Origin: Bacteroidales bacterium
Lineage (GTDB): Bacteria; Bacteroidota; Bacteroidia; Bacteroidales; PWNQ01
DNA: 58,423 bases
Assembly (NCBI GenBank): GCA_021738505.1
Contig: JAIPBW010000009.1
Span: 1-58,423 of the forward strand
Direction of reading: 5' to 3'
The translations under genes and the position numbers were made by a program. This document shows, in pieces, positions 8,903 through 17,963 of the stretch. Each line of letters opens with the position of its first letter. Position 1 is the first letter of the stretch. The notes beneath the pieces were generated by a model. It saw nothing but the letters and a program-made list of their open reading frames with translations. It searched no databases and was not told the DNA's origin.

Positions 8903-9052
8903 AAAGCCACGAATTGAAAACGAATTTTAAGGCAAAGTTTTGGAAACTATAATGATATTACCCGGATTAGAAAAATTAAACCAGGCTGTTTAAAGTAAGA
9001 GACCTTTAAATCGAAGATGAAACAAATTATTCATTCGTGCATTCGTGGCTAC
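8903..9052. repeat. Short terminal-inverted-repeat element (AGCCACGAAT ends)
   Basis: AGCCACGAAT at 8905-8914 is matched by its exact reverse complement ATTCGTGGCT at 9041-9050, and similarity continues inwards for another ~10 bases on both sides (ACGAAT words). The interior of about 125 bp has no open frame of note. The structure resembles a non-autonomous MITE-like or palindromic intergenic repeat. I see no second complete copy in this window. Confidence 0.55.
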
Positions 9053-9115
9053 CAGAACGAATAAAAATGAAAAAGTTCTTCTTTTAAACAAATTCAAATT
9101 AATTTAACAAAATTC

Positions 9116-9148
9116 TTGTTTCGCTAAAGGTGAATATTATTATTTTTG
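9116..9148 (+). promoter_or_regulatory. Candidate promoter of the lamin-tail protein gene
   Basis: TATTTTTG at 9141-9148 matches TAnnTTTG; a TTG at 9116-9118 gives a 22-bp spacer. A leader of roughly 135 nt would follow before the ATG at 9291. Motif evidence only. Confidence 0.4.
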
Positions 9149-9290
9149 TCGTGTATAGATGTGAAAAAAAGTTAAAATTATAATTATTATGAAACCTCCA
9201 TTTTTGCCTTAAATACTCAGCACGGCAATTACAACTAATCTATAGTATGCAAGGAGGGAAACATAATACCATTAAAAACCAATTAGACCT

Positions 9291-10223
9291 ATGAGAAAAT
9301 TATTACTTGCAATTGCAGCTTTTTTTGCAATAACAGCAGTCCAGGGGCAATCATGTTCCGACCTTCTTATTTCTGAATATGTAGAAGGTGGAGGAAACAA
9401 CAAGGCATTAGAAGTTTATAACACGACTGATAACCCCATTCTTTTATCGGATTATCAGGTATGCCGTTATTCGAACGGTTCTACAACACCCAATTGTGTT
9501 ACATTACAGGACGTTTATCTTGAGCCGGATTCAGCCTATGTAGGCGTATTAGATAAAACAGACCCGAATGGAACCGGTTTGGATACAATGGTTGCCATAG
9601 AATTACAGGAAAAAGCCGACTCGTTCTATTGTCCGGTTTATAGTGTAAACAAAACATTTTACTGGAATGGCAATGATGCTGTTTCATTGGAATATACAGA
9701 TGGAACCTTAGTTGACCTGATGGGTGAAGTGGGCGTAGATCCCGGCCTTTCATGGACTATGGACGCTAGTGCTAACTATACTGATGCATTAGGCGGTGCA
9801 TGGTGGACAAGAAATCACACCTTAATCAGAAAACCTGAAATAACAGAAGGGGTAACAACAAACCCGAGCCCGTTTATCGTTGCTAATCAATGGGACAGCC
9901 TGCCTTATAATACCTTTGATCATTTAGGCTGGCATGACTGTGATTGTCACGATGCAACAGGCATTGAAGAACAAAAAGCCAATGAAAAAATGTTTGTTTA
10001 TCCTAACCCGGTCATTAATAATGAAGTCGTTATTAAATCTACAACAGAAATAGTTGAAATAACAGTGGTTGATATGATAGGCAAGGCGGTTATTTCTCGT
10101 GAAATTGAAGCAAAAACAAGTACTGTTCATTTGGATAATCTTAATCTTAAAACAGGTATTTATTTGCTTAATGCACATCTGACAGATGGCAATAAATTGA
10201 CAAAGAAAATTTATATTCAATAG
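9291..10223 (+). CDS. Secreted lamin-tail-domain protein with type IX secretion C-terminal domain
   Basis: 310 residues. A Sec signal peptide ends near V-Q-G-Q (residue 20). The segment DLLISEYVEGGGNNKALEVY is the hallmark start of a lamin-tail domain, an Ig-like fold often found on extracellular bacterial nucleases and phosphatases; it spans about residues 22-150. An aromatic region rich in Trp and Asp and a CDC pair follow. From about residue 232, VYPNPV begins a type A T9SS sorting domain ending in KKIYIQ. The protein is therefore expected on the cell surface or released. No catalytic domain is recognisable, so it may be a binding or adhesin-like partner. Its own terminator separates it from the receptor gene downstream, although the shared theme with the phospholipase-D-like protein suggests a common role. 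Confidence 0.8.
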   Translation: MRKLLLAIAAFFAITAVQGQSCSDLLISEYVEGGGNNKALEVYNTTDNPILLSDYQVCRYSNGSTTPNCVTLQDVYLEPDSAYVGVLDKTDPNGTGLDTMVAIELQEKADSFYCPVYSVNKTFYWNGNDAVSLEYTDGTLVDLMGEVGVDPGLSWTMDASANYTDALGGAWWTRNHTLIRKPEITEGVTTNPSPFIVANQWDSLPYNTFDHLGWHDCDCHDATGIEEQKANEKMFVYPNPVINNEVVIKSTTEIVEITVVDMIGKAVISREIEAKTSTVHLDNLNLKTGIYLLNAHLTDGNKLTKKIYIQ

Positions 10224-10523
10224 GAGGAAAAATTGGAGAAAAGGCTGTATTTGACATACAGCTTTTTTTTCCATTAATGAGTTTTGTTTAAAGCATAAAT
10301 CTTTTCAGTTCAACGGGAAGCCAGAGGTTAAAGATTTTGAAAGAATGAAAAACCTATAAAGGAGTGTTTAAACCGAGCTCAAAAATGAATGATACAGATA
10401 AAAGCCACATTACCAATGATATAGGTGATGAGACACGTATGGATAAATTAAAATCATATGCAGCTTTCATCTCCATAATGCACATAGTGATAACAGGATT
10501 ACCGATTTTATAAAATTTATTCT
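10224..10523. other. 300-bp gap between the lamin-tail and receptor genes, with one small open frame
   Basis: After the terminator, the only structure seen is a 42-codon frame at 10385-10513 that begins ATG AAT GAT, ends in a hydrophobic stretch (AAFISIMHIVITG) and stops 10 bp before the receptor start. It could be a leader peptide or chance; such a frame is not rare in AT-rich DNA. No promoter box is clear. Confidence 0.3.
10238..10271 (+). terminator. Rho-independent terminator after the lamin-tail gene
   Basis: CTGTAT and ATACAG form the stem core around TTGAC, extended by AAGG/CTT, and a run of eight T follows. It lies 15 bp after the stop codon. Confidence 0.85.
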
Positions 10524-13340
10524 ATGAGACGATTTATCATACTTTTGTTTCTTGTTACAGGGTTAGGTTTTGCAACTTTAGCTCAGGAAGGGACAATTAA
10601 AGGAAAAGCGGTGGATAAAAGTACGGGCGAGACTCTGATTGGTGTCAATATTATTTATGCCAAAGGTAAAGGGACGACAACCAACGAAAGAGGGCAGTAT
10701 GAGTTGGTTTTGGAAGCCGGAACGTACACTATAACAGCTTCTTATGTGGGGTATAAAACACAGGAAAAAGAAGTAACAGTTAAGGCCGGAAAAACAGTCT
10801 ATCAGGATTTTAAGTTGCCGAACAAAACACTTGAGGAAGTTGAAGTTCTTGCCGATGTGGCAAAAACACGAGAGACACCTGTGGCATTTACCAATGTATT
10901 ACCGGCTGAGATTGAACAAGAATTAGCCGGGCAGGATCTTCCTATGTTGTTGAATAAAACTCCTGGCGTATATGCAACGCAACAAGGCGGAGGTGATGGC
11001 GATGCCCGAATTAATATTCGTGGATTTAGCCAGCGAAATGTTGCAGTTATGATTGATGGCATACCTGTTAATGACATGGAAAACGGCTGGGTATACTGGT
11101 CTAATTGGTTCGGCTTGGAAGCCGTAACGCGTAAAATTCAGGTGCAAAGGGGACTGGGTAAGTCGAAACTGGCCATTCCTTCCGTGGGAGGAACGATGAA
11201 TATTACAACAAAAGGCATTGATTCAGACCCTGGATTTACGTTAAAACAAGATGTGGGAAATGATGGATATCTGCGTACTTCTATAAGTGGAACGACCGGC
11301 CCTTTAGATAATGGCTGGGGTGCAACGTTTGCTTATTCCCATAAACGAGGCAATGGATTTGCGGATCAAACATGGACAAGAGGCCATTTTTATTTCCTTA
11401 GAGTGGATAAAGATTTTGGAAATCACCGGATTACATTTTCCGGTATGGGTGCGCCCCAGGAACATGGGCAACGACCTTATAAACAATCTATTGCTACCTG
11501 GGATGCTGACTATGCAAGAGAACTGGGCGTAGATGTGTCCGAAATTCCTGATGGAGTTCCAATCGATATGGGAAGAAGGTATAACCCGCATTGGGGATAT
11601 TTGGATCGATACAAAGTGATCGGCCAGGGAGATACGCTGCATGGGGATAGGCAAAAGCTTAATACCCAGGTAAATTATTACCATAAACCTCAGTTTAATT
11701 TACGTGATTATTGGCAAATCAATAAGGACCTGTATGTGTATAGTATAGCTTATATGTCCATTGGCGACGGTGGGGGCACAGGACTTACATCTGAACCGCC
11801 CAAAACTGAAAATGGACAGGTCGATCTTCAAAACATTTATGATAATAATTATGATAACCCCTTTGCACCGGGCAAAGCCGGGGATGTGCTCTATTCTTCC
11901 AGAAACAACCATGCCTGGTATGGATTGCTCTCTCAAGCGAATTATCAAATCAACGGTGTGTTAAAAGCCAGCGGAGGTATCGATTTGCGTTATTACAAAG
12001 GAGAGCATTACAGGGAAATTTACGATTTTCTCGGAGGAGAATATTATACTGATGGAGGGACATCCAATATTCTGGATTATACACGACCATCAGTAAGACG
12101 CGATGAAATTGGCGATATTATTGAATATCATAATGATGGCCTGGTGAAATGGGGCGGCGGTTTTGGGCAGTTGGAGTTTGATACTGAAAAATTCACGTCA
12201 TTTTTAAACCTATCGTTTGCGAATAAAGCCTATAAGCGAGTTGATTATTACAAAAAAGAAGACCTTGTTATTGATGGAGAACGCTATAAACAACAGGTGG
12301 GATATCAGTATGATTATGCTACGCAGGAATTTTATCCGGATACAGCAGTTATTGACGGTGAAGAATATACGATCAACTCTCCCGAAGCTGAGCCAGCCAG
12401 CACGCCCTGGGAATCTTTCTGGGCTTATACGGCTAAGTTAGGCGCCAATTATAACTTCTCTGAGCAATTTAATGCTTTTGGTAATGTAGGCTATATCAAT
12501 AAACCACCACGGTTTAATAATGTGTTTGATTATGAAAATAATCTTTACCGGAATATTAAGAATGAATCTGTTCAAGCCCTTGAGCTTGGCTTTTCATACA
12601 ACCGGGATAATCTGTCGCTTAATGTAAATGGTTACTACACGCGGTGGTTCAATAAACCGGCTGACCGTACACCTGTGATTAACATAGACGATGAAAGATA
12701 TAATGTGAATATTAATGGCATTGACGCTCTCCATAAAGGGATCGAAATTGAATTTGGTCATAGGCCTTTGCATAATTTACAGTATGATGTGGTGATTTCT
12801 ATTGGTGACTGGCGGTGGACTTCGAAAGATACCGCCAAAGTATATAATGATAAACAACAGTTCATAGGTGACGTAGCCTTTAATGCAAAAGGTGTGCATG
12901 TCGGTAATTCAGCCCAACATCAGGCGCGCCTGAGTGTAAACTATGAACCGTTTAACAGTTTTTATTTCAGACCGGCAATTACTTATTTTGGAAAACACTA
13001 TGCGGCTTTTGATCCGTTAAGCCTTTCTTCTTCAACAATTCAGGGTTACTCTCTCGGTAGTTCCGATTATCTGGACGATGAAGGAAATCCTAAAGATTCA
13101 TGGAAAGTCCCCGATTATTATTTGCTTGACTTACATGCCGGATATACCTGGTTTTATCAGGACCTGAAAATCCGGTTTCAATTAAGCGTCTTGAATATGT
13201 TAGACCATGTGTATATTTCGGATGCCGACAATAACAGTCAATATATTGCTAATCCGCAATATAACTTCAATGCTGCTTCTGCAGCAGTATTCTATGGATT
13301 AGGACGTCGATGGAATACTTCAATATCTATATCATTTTAA
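10524..13340 (+). CDS. TonB-dependent outer-membrane receptor (carboxypeptidase-like regulatory domain)
   Basis: 938 residues. The signal peptide ends near T-L-A-Q (residue 21). Residues ~23-105 are the CarboxypepD_reg-like domain typical of Bacteroidota receptors (GTIKGKAVDKSTGETLIGVNI). The plug domain follows (about 110-225), with LPMLLNKTPGVYA, NIRGFSQRN and the VMIDGIPVND motif, then a long beta-barrel to a terminal Phe (ISISF). No SusD partner gene follows, so this is not a standard glycan-utilisation pair. The next gene, 19 bp downstream, is a secreted phospholipase-D-fold protein, and the two are probably co-transcribed. The transported substrate is unknown; a product of the neighbouring secreted enzyme is a reasonable inference. 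Confidence 0.92.
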   Translation: MRRFIILLFLVTGLGFATLAQEGTIKGKAVDKSTGETLIGVNIIYAKGKGTTTNERGQYELVLEAGTYTITASYVGYKTQEKEVTVKAGKTVYQDFKLPNKTLEEVEVLADVAKTRETPVAFTNVLPAEIEQELAGQDLPMLLNKTPGVYATQQGGGDGDARINIRGFSQRNVAVMIDGIPVNDMENGWVYWSNWFGLEAVTRKIQVQRGLGKSKLAIPSVGGTMNITTKGIDSDPGFTLKQDVGNDGYLRTSISGTTGPLDNGWGATFAYSHKRGNGFADQTWTRGHFYFLRVDKDFGNHRITFSGMGAPQEHGQRPYKQSIATWDADYARELGVDVSEIPDGVPIDMGRRYNPHWGYLDRYKVIGQGDTLHGDRQKLNTQVNYYHKPQFNLRDYWQINKDLYVYSIAYMSIGDGGGTGLTSEPPKTENGQVDLQNIYDNNYDNPFAPGKAGDVLYSSRNNHAWYGLLSQANYQINGVLKASGGIDLRYYKGEHYREIYDFLGGEYYTDGGTSNILDYTRPSVRRDEIGDIIEYHNDGLVKWGGGFGQLEFDTEKFTSFLNLSFANKAYKRVDYYKKEDLVIDGERYKQQVGYQYDYATQEFYPDTAVIDGEEYTINSPEAEPASTPWESFWAYTAKLGANYNFSEQFNAFGNVGYINKPPRFNNVFDYENNLYRNIKNESVQALELGFSYNRDNLSLNVNGYYTRWFNKPADRTPVINIDDERYNVNINGIDALHKGIEIEFGHRPLHNLQYDVVISIGDWRWTSKDTAKVYNDKQQFIGDVAFNAKGVHVGNSAQHQARLSVNYEPFNSFYFRPAITYFGKHYAAFDPLSLSSSTIQGYSLGSSDYLDDEGNPKDSWKVPDYYLLDLHAGYTWFYQDLKIRFQLSVLNMLDHVYISDADNNSQYIANPQYNFNAASAAVFYGLGRRWNTSISISF

Positions 13341-13359
13341 TATTTAAATTTCAATTTAC

Positions 13360-15561
13360 ATGATGAAGAAAATTCTTTTTATTTCGATTTTTATACTAAG
13401 CGGCATTTTTGCAAATGCTCAGGTTATTAGTGTTGACTCTGCCAGGACCTTAGGTGTAGATTCTACGGTAACCATCTCCGGCATTATTACAAACGGAGAT
13501 GAGTTAGGCACAATTCGTTATATGCAGGACTCTACAGCAGGCATAGCTGTTTACGATTACACCTTTTCCCAGACTGCTGTTCGCGGTGACTCCGTAACGA
13601 TCACGGGAACGCTAAAAGATTATAATCAATTGTTGGAAGTAGATCCTGTCGATAGTTTTACGGTTCATTCTTCAGGCAATGCTCTGCCTGCTCCGGAAGT
13701 GATCACCCCAAACCAACTGGGCGAGTCCGTAGAAGGAGAACTGGTTCGCATTAACAATGCTGTTTTTAATGCTGCCGGAAGCGTCTTTAGCAGTAATACT
13801 TCGTATACGTTTAATGCTTCCGGGGAAAGCGCAGAAATTTTTGTGCGTAGTAACCATCCCTTAATCGGGCAGATTGTACCTTCTAACCCGGTTAATCTTG
13901 TCGGACTGGGATCTCAATATGATTACAGTAATCCCAGTGGAGGATATCAACTTATATTGCGCGACGGAAACGATATTATCGCCAGTAGCTCCATTAATCT
14001 TGCATCTACTTTAAGTGTCAGTAACATTTCACAATCCGGATTTGACATTAACTGGTCAACAGATGCAGAAGGAACTACCGAAATCTTTTATGGTAACACT
14101 CCGGATCTGGAACTTGGAAAATTAAGTGCTAATATGGCTGATACTACAGACCATACAATCTCCATTACAGGTGCTAATGCTTCCGAGCTATTTTACATCA
14201 AAGCATTCTCCGTAAAAGGGTCAGATACGGCCAGCAGTAGTGTGAGAAGCTTTATTACACAATCTAATTCTTCAGGTGAGATGAAAGCTTATTTTACCAC
14301 AGCAGTAGATACCAGCTATTCAACCGGGGAATATGCTGTGGAATTGGATAATACCGTGGATGATACTTTAGTTGCCTATCTGGAGCGGGCAAAGTATTCT
14401 ATTGACTTTTCCGTATATACCTTTAACAGCCAGAATATTGCTAATCTTACCACTGCTTTAAATGATGCATATGCACGTGGCGTTGATGTGCGGGTGATAT
14501 ACAATGGTGATAATAACGGACCTTCTATTCAAAATCTCAATAGTGGTATTGGTAAAATCGGTAGCCCTACGACTTCTCAGTATGGCATTATGCATAACAA
14601 ATTTGTAGTTATTGATGCCGAATCCCCTAATCCTGATGAGCCGATTGTCTGGACCGGAGCTACAAACTTCTCTGACGGACAAATTAATACGGATGACAAT
14701 AACGTAATTATAATTCAGGATAAAAGCCTGGCAATTACTTATAAACTTGAATTTGATGAAATGTTCGGATCGGATAGTTTACTGCCTGATCCCGCTAAAT
14801 CACGTTTTGGCCCGGATAAATTGAATAACACACCTCATGAGTTTATCATAGACGGCAAGAGAGTAGAATGTTATTTTAGTCCTTCTGATAATACCAACGA
14901 TAAAATAATTGATTATATCGATAGCGCTGATGATAATCTGAATATTGCCACAATGTTAATTACCCGTTCCGATATTGGGTATGCTTTGGAAGATGCTATT
15001 GACAGAGGTGTTAATACGAAAATTATGATCAACAGCAGCGGACAATCCAGCAGTTCTCTGGTAACTACGTTGGAAACTAAACTGGATACGAACTTTAAGA
15101 CGAATGATAACGGCAATAATATTATGCACCATAAATATATGATTGTGGATGAAGGAACAAATTCCGATCCTGTATTACTGACAGGCTCTCATAATTGGTC
15201 TTATAGTGCGAACAATGTAAACGATGAAAACACATTGATTATCCATGACGATACAATGGCTAATATTTATCTGCAGGAATTTATGAAGTTTTTCCAAAGC
15301 TCGACCAGCAACGTTCCGGAAACGTTGAAGAGTTCGATTTCCGTTTGGCCTAATCCGGCTTCAGACCGGTTAAATATTGAAATCGATCATAATGGGGATG
15401 CGATCGTAAACGTTTATAATATAAGTGGACAAAAAATCCTGACAATGGATATTGAGGAGAATAATGAAGTAATCAATGTGAATAATATGGACCGTGGAAT
15501 GTATATTCTGGAATTAATTTCCGGAGATAAAGTAACACGCGAAAAAATTATGGTTCATTAA
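13360..15561 (+). CDS. T9SS-secreted phospholipase D-fold protein (nuclease/phosphodiesterase-like)
   Basis: 733 residues. Signal peptide to about residue 21 (A-N-A-Q). Residues ~22-205 look like OB-fold/beta-rich modules of the kind attached to extracellular nucleases. A fibronectin-III-like segment spans ~215-300. The catalytic part has two HxK(x)4D motifs: HNKFVVID near residue 411, followed by GATNFSDG, and HHKYMIVD near 589, followed by GSHNWSYS. This is the arrangement of PLDc_2 enzymes including Nuc-type endonucleases and phospholipases. The C-terminus from about residue 662 (VWPNPAS) is a T9SS type A sorting domain. All catalytic residues are present, so it should be active outside the cell on a phosphodiester such as DNA or phospholipid. 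Probably co-transcribed with the upstream TonB-dependent receptor. Confidence 0.87.
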   Translation: MMKKILFISIFILSGIFANAQVISVDSARTLGVDSTVTISGIITNGDELGTIRYMQDSTAGIAVYDYTFSQTAVRGDSVTITGTLKDYNQLLEVDPVDSFTVHSSGNALPAPEVITPNQLGESVEGELVRINNAVFNAAGSVFSSNTSYTFNASGESAEIFVRSNHPLIGQIVPSNPVNLVGLGSQYDYSNPSGGYQLILRDGNDIIASSSINLASTLSVSNISQSGFDINWSTDAEGTTEIFYGNTPDLELGKLSANMADTTDHTISITGANASELFYIKAFSVKGSDTASSSVRSFITQSNSSGEMKAYFTTAVDTSYSTGEYAVELDNTVDDTLVAYLERAKYSIDFSVYTFNSQNIANLTTALNDAYARGVDVRVIYNGDNNGPSIQNLNSGIGKIGSPTTSQYGIMHNKFVVIDAESPNPDEPIVWTGATNFSDGQINTDDNNVIIIQDKSLAITYKLEFDEMFGSDSLLPDPAKSRFGPDKLNNTPHEFIIDGKRVECYFSPSDNTNDKIIDYIDSADDNLNIATMLITRSDIGYALEDAIDRGVNTKIMINSSGQSSSSLVTTLETKLDTNFKTNDNGNNIMHHKYMIVDEGTNSDPVLLTGSHNWSYSANNVNDENTLIIHDDTMANIYLQEFMKFFQSSTSNVPETLKSSISVWPNPASDRLNIEIDHNGDAIVNVYNISGQKILTMDIEENNEVINVNNMDRGMYILELISGDKVTREKIMVH

Positions 15562-15583
15562 TACAAAACAATTTATTTAAAAC

Positions 15584-15617
15584 TAACCGCTCCGGAATAT
15601 CCGGGGCGGTTTTTTTA
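15584..15617 (+). terminator. Rho-independent terminator of the receptor/phospholipase-D operon
   Basis: ACCGCTCCGGA pairs with TCCGGGGCGGT around a short AT loop, followed by TTTTTTT. It lies 22 bp after the stop codon. Confidence 0.87.
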
Positions 15618-15852
15618 TTTGTTTTTCCAAGATATTAACATGCCACAACCTATGTTATACAAAAGAATATTTCACCGCAATCAATTATCAAAGAAAGTTG
15701 AGTTTCTGGAAATAGAAAATAGCTTACATTAAAGACAGAAACAATTAGTTGCTTAGTGAGTTGTAAGACTGTCCGGTTAATATGAAACCTTTATGTTTTC
15801 CTTAAGCAAATAAGTAGATGACTAAAGTTAAGTTATAGCTTAATAGTAGTAT

Positions 15853-15887
15853 TTAAAAAAGCCCGAAATGCATAATCCGGGCTTTAA
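15853..15887 (-). terminator. Rho-independent terminator of the 195-residue barrel gene
   Basis: On the minus strand AAAGCCCGG pairs with CGGGCTTT across a loop of about 11 bases, followed by TTTT. It lies 40 bp past the stop at 15928. Confidence 0.8.
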
Positions 15888-15927
15888 TTCGCTATTCGGG
15901 TTTGTTTTTTGAAGCTTGTATGCTGCT

Positions 15928-16515
15928 TTAGAATTTCAAACTCAGACCTACTGAAGCAATCGATACTCCGTAACCAAGTTCCAAATAAGCCCCTACATTG
16001 TCGGAGAAGAAATACTTAGCACCTAGAAATCCTGCGAATGCAAATCCGCCTGCATCTTGAGCTTGATTACTGATCATGTCTTCGTAATCATCATCTTCAA
16101 TGTAGAATGAAGAACTGGCAGCATTATAGCCAAGCATGCCACCAGCATATAGCACATAATCTCTTTCATTTACAAAATAATAAGAGCCACGGGCACCTAT
16201 TATAAAATGGGAATAATCATACCCATAAGTTATAGTTTTGTTGTCCATAGGAGATGAAAAAGAAAGTTCACTTTTGTTTTCAACATATCCGATATATCCT
16301 CCGATACTGATATTATCGCTAACCACATATTCTCCGGAAACTGATAACGGAGGCACAGTGGTTTCTACATCGGATACTCCAACAGTGGGTAGAAAGCCAA
16401 TTCCGGCATTAATCATGACGTCCCCCTCGCGGACACTACTTCCCCATTGTGCTTTAGCTTGTGAGAAAAAAGCTAATAGCATTAGAATCGCAGATAGTAA
16501 AAATAACTTTTTCAT
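15928..16515 (-). CDS. Small outer-membrane beta-barrel protein
   Basis: 195 residues from the ATG at 16515, chosen because it begins the signal peptide MKKLFLLSAILML; an upstream in-frame start at 16557 would add 14 polar residues. The signal ends near A-K-A-Q. The mature part has alternating strands (ISIGGYIGYVENKSELSF, SHFIIGARGSYYFV, YLELGYGVSIASVGLSLKF) typical of an 8-stranded OmpA/OmpW-like barrel of the 'outer membrane protein beta-barrel' group. A short acidic loop near residue 140 (IEDDDYEDM) is the only notable feature. It has its own terminator. Function unknown. Confidence 0.72.
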   Translation of the reverse strand: MKKLFLLSAILMLLAFFSQAKAQWGSSVREGDVMINAGIGFLPTVGVSDVETTVPPLSVSGEYVVSDNISIGGYIGYVENKSELSFSSPMDNKTITYGYDYSHFIIGARGSYYFVNERDYVLYAGGMLGYNAASSSFYIEDDDYEDMISNQAQDAGGFAFAGFLGAKYFFSDNVGAYLELGYGVSIASVGLSLKF

Positions 16516-16819
16516 AATTGATAAATTTTTGGTTTGAATTGATTTTGTTATTAACAAATATATAAAAAGTTAAATTTTCTTAAAAAATATTTTTCTTTTT
16601 TTTACCTCAAATTATTAACTGACTTCTTTGTTAAAAACTAAGTTTTCACTTATGGTGGTTCGTTAGCCTGGATCACAAAATCTGTTGCGGTTGTTGCAGT
16701 TTTCTGCCGGCTAACGGGGGAGAGGGTCAATATACTGCCTTAAAATAATACCTTAAGGACTTGTTCAGCTAGCCATACAGTATTACAAGAAATATTAGAA
16801 AAAAAGTTAGGCGATAGGA
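16516..16819. other. Intergenic region with a long-range inverted repeat
   Basis: 304 bp between two minus-strand genes. GTTAGCC at 16662-16668 is repeated in reverse complement as GGCTAAC at 16709-16715, enclosing 40 bp of GT-rich sequence. This might be a structured RNA or terminator-like element for the DAHP synthase transcript, but no T run follows. Nothing else is supported. Confidence 0.35.
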
Positions 16820-17896
16820 TTATTTATCTTCCAGGATATTTTGTTGTTGGCGAACGGATTCTTTATGAATTTGCTGCAATAACTTCAAGAGAAAAGATTT
16901 ATCCAGATCATATTTTTCAGCTTGGGCCAGACGGTCTTTTATCATTTCCCGGAAGCGGTCACTTTGAAGAATAGTAACATTATGCGCTTTTTTGTAATGT
17001 CCGATTTCGCGTATAATATTCATTCGTCGTGCCAGTATCTCAAGCATTTCCCGGTCGATTTTGTCAATTTCCGATCGTAATTTCGTCAAAGGGTCTAATT
17101 GATGTAATTTCGTGTTATAACTCCTTAAAACCAAATTATCCAAGAGTTGTTTCAGCTCATCAAAAGAAAGTTGTTGGGCCGCATCGGTGATGGCGTTTTC
17201 AGGCTCGGGATGGACTTCGATCATTAAACCTTCCATCTCCAGGTCTAACGCTTTCTGCGCAACTTCCGGAATATTACCTTTCGTTCCGCAAATATGGCTT
17301 GGATCACAGATAAGGGGAAGTTCCGGATAAAGACGTTTTAATTCAATAGGAATTTCCCACATCGGTGCATTTCTGTATGGAGAGTCATCAAAAAAGTAAA
17401 ACCCGCGGTGGATTGCTGCTATCTCTGAAATTCCGGCTTGCTGAAATCGTTCTATTGCGCCGATCCACAAGTTTAAATCAGGATTGACCGGGTTTTTAAC
17501 CATGACCGGAATGTTTGTGCCTTTGATGGCATCAGCAATTTCCTGTACCGAAAACGGATTTACAACAGTACGTGCTCCAATCCATAGGATGTCCATACCT
17601 GCCTCAAGTGCCATTGCAGCATGTTGAGCCTGTGCAACTTCCACCGCAACTTTTAACCCGGTCTTTTGCTTTACTTCCTGTAGCCAGGGTAAAGCTTTCT
17701 TGCCTAAACCTTCAAACTGACCGGCACGGGTACGAGGCTTCCAGACTCCTGCACGGAAAACTGACATCTGGTCCAGCGTGGACAAATATTCTGCCGTAGA
17801 AATTACCTGATCGTGACTTTCTACACTGCATGGCCCTGCGATTAAAAACCGTTGGCGGTTGATCTGCGGAAAATTTTTTTGTTGACTTGCATCCAT
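16820..17896 (-). CDS. Bifunctional DAHP synthase / chorismate mutase (type II)
   Basis: 358 residues. The N-terminal ~265 residues are a type I-beta DAHP synthase, joining phosphoenolpyruvate and erythrose-4-phosphate, the first step of aromatic amino-acid synthesis. Visible motifs are AGPCSVES, RAGVWKPRT, VMVKNPVNPD, AIHRGF and CDPSHI (metal/PEP ligands). The C-terminal ~90 residues form an AroQ-class chorismate mutase (LRSEIDKIDREMLEILARR, then HYKK). This domain order is characteristic of Bacteroidota; the mutase part may also impose feedback control by prephenate or chorismate. ATG start at 17896. No other shikimate or aromatic genes are adjacent. Confidence 0.94.
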   Translation of the reverse strand: MDASQQKNFPQINRQRFLIAGPCSVESHDQVISTAEYLSTLDQMSVFRAGVWKPRTRAGQFEGLGKKALPWLQEVKQKTGLKVAVEVAQAQHAAMALEAGMDILWIGARTVVNPFSVQEIADAIKGTNIPVMVKNPVNPDLNLWIGAIERFQQAGISEIAAIHRGFYFFDDSPYRNAPMWEIPIELKRLYPELPLICDPSHICGTKGNIPEVAQKALDLEMEGLMIEVHPEPENAITDAAQQLSFDELKQLLDNLVLRSYNTKLHQLDPLTKLRSEIDKIDREMLEILARRMNIIREIGHYKKAHNVTILQSDRFREMIKDRLAQAEKYDLDKSFLLKLLQQIHKESVRQQQNILEDK

Positions 17897-17963
17897 TCAC
17901 TTGTTATTTTGTGCAAAATTAGTTAAATTTGTTTGTTCCTTGATAACGAAAAAAAGCCTGATC

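Larger units (their letters stand above)
8869..9290. other. 422-bp intergenic region with an inverted-repeat element and a promoter
   Basis: Holds the element at 8903-9052 and the candidate promoter at 9116-9148. A short word TATGAAACCTCCA at 9188-9200 matches the end of the 50-bp repeat seen at 51569-51620, but the match stops there. No gene is seen. Confidence 0.55.
15562..15927. other. Convergent intergenic region with two terminators
   Basis: 366 bp between the converging phospholipase-D-fold and barrel genes. It contains the two terminators listed separately, one for each gene. The ~230 bp between them shows no gene or repeat that I can support. Confidence 0.55.

Noticed and set aside
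16820..17896. Misassembled fusion of DAHP synthase and chorismate mutase
   Set aside because: This fusion is a normal bifunctional enzyme in Bacteroidota; the reading frame is continuous with intact motifs in both parts.
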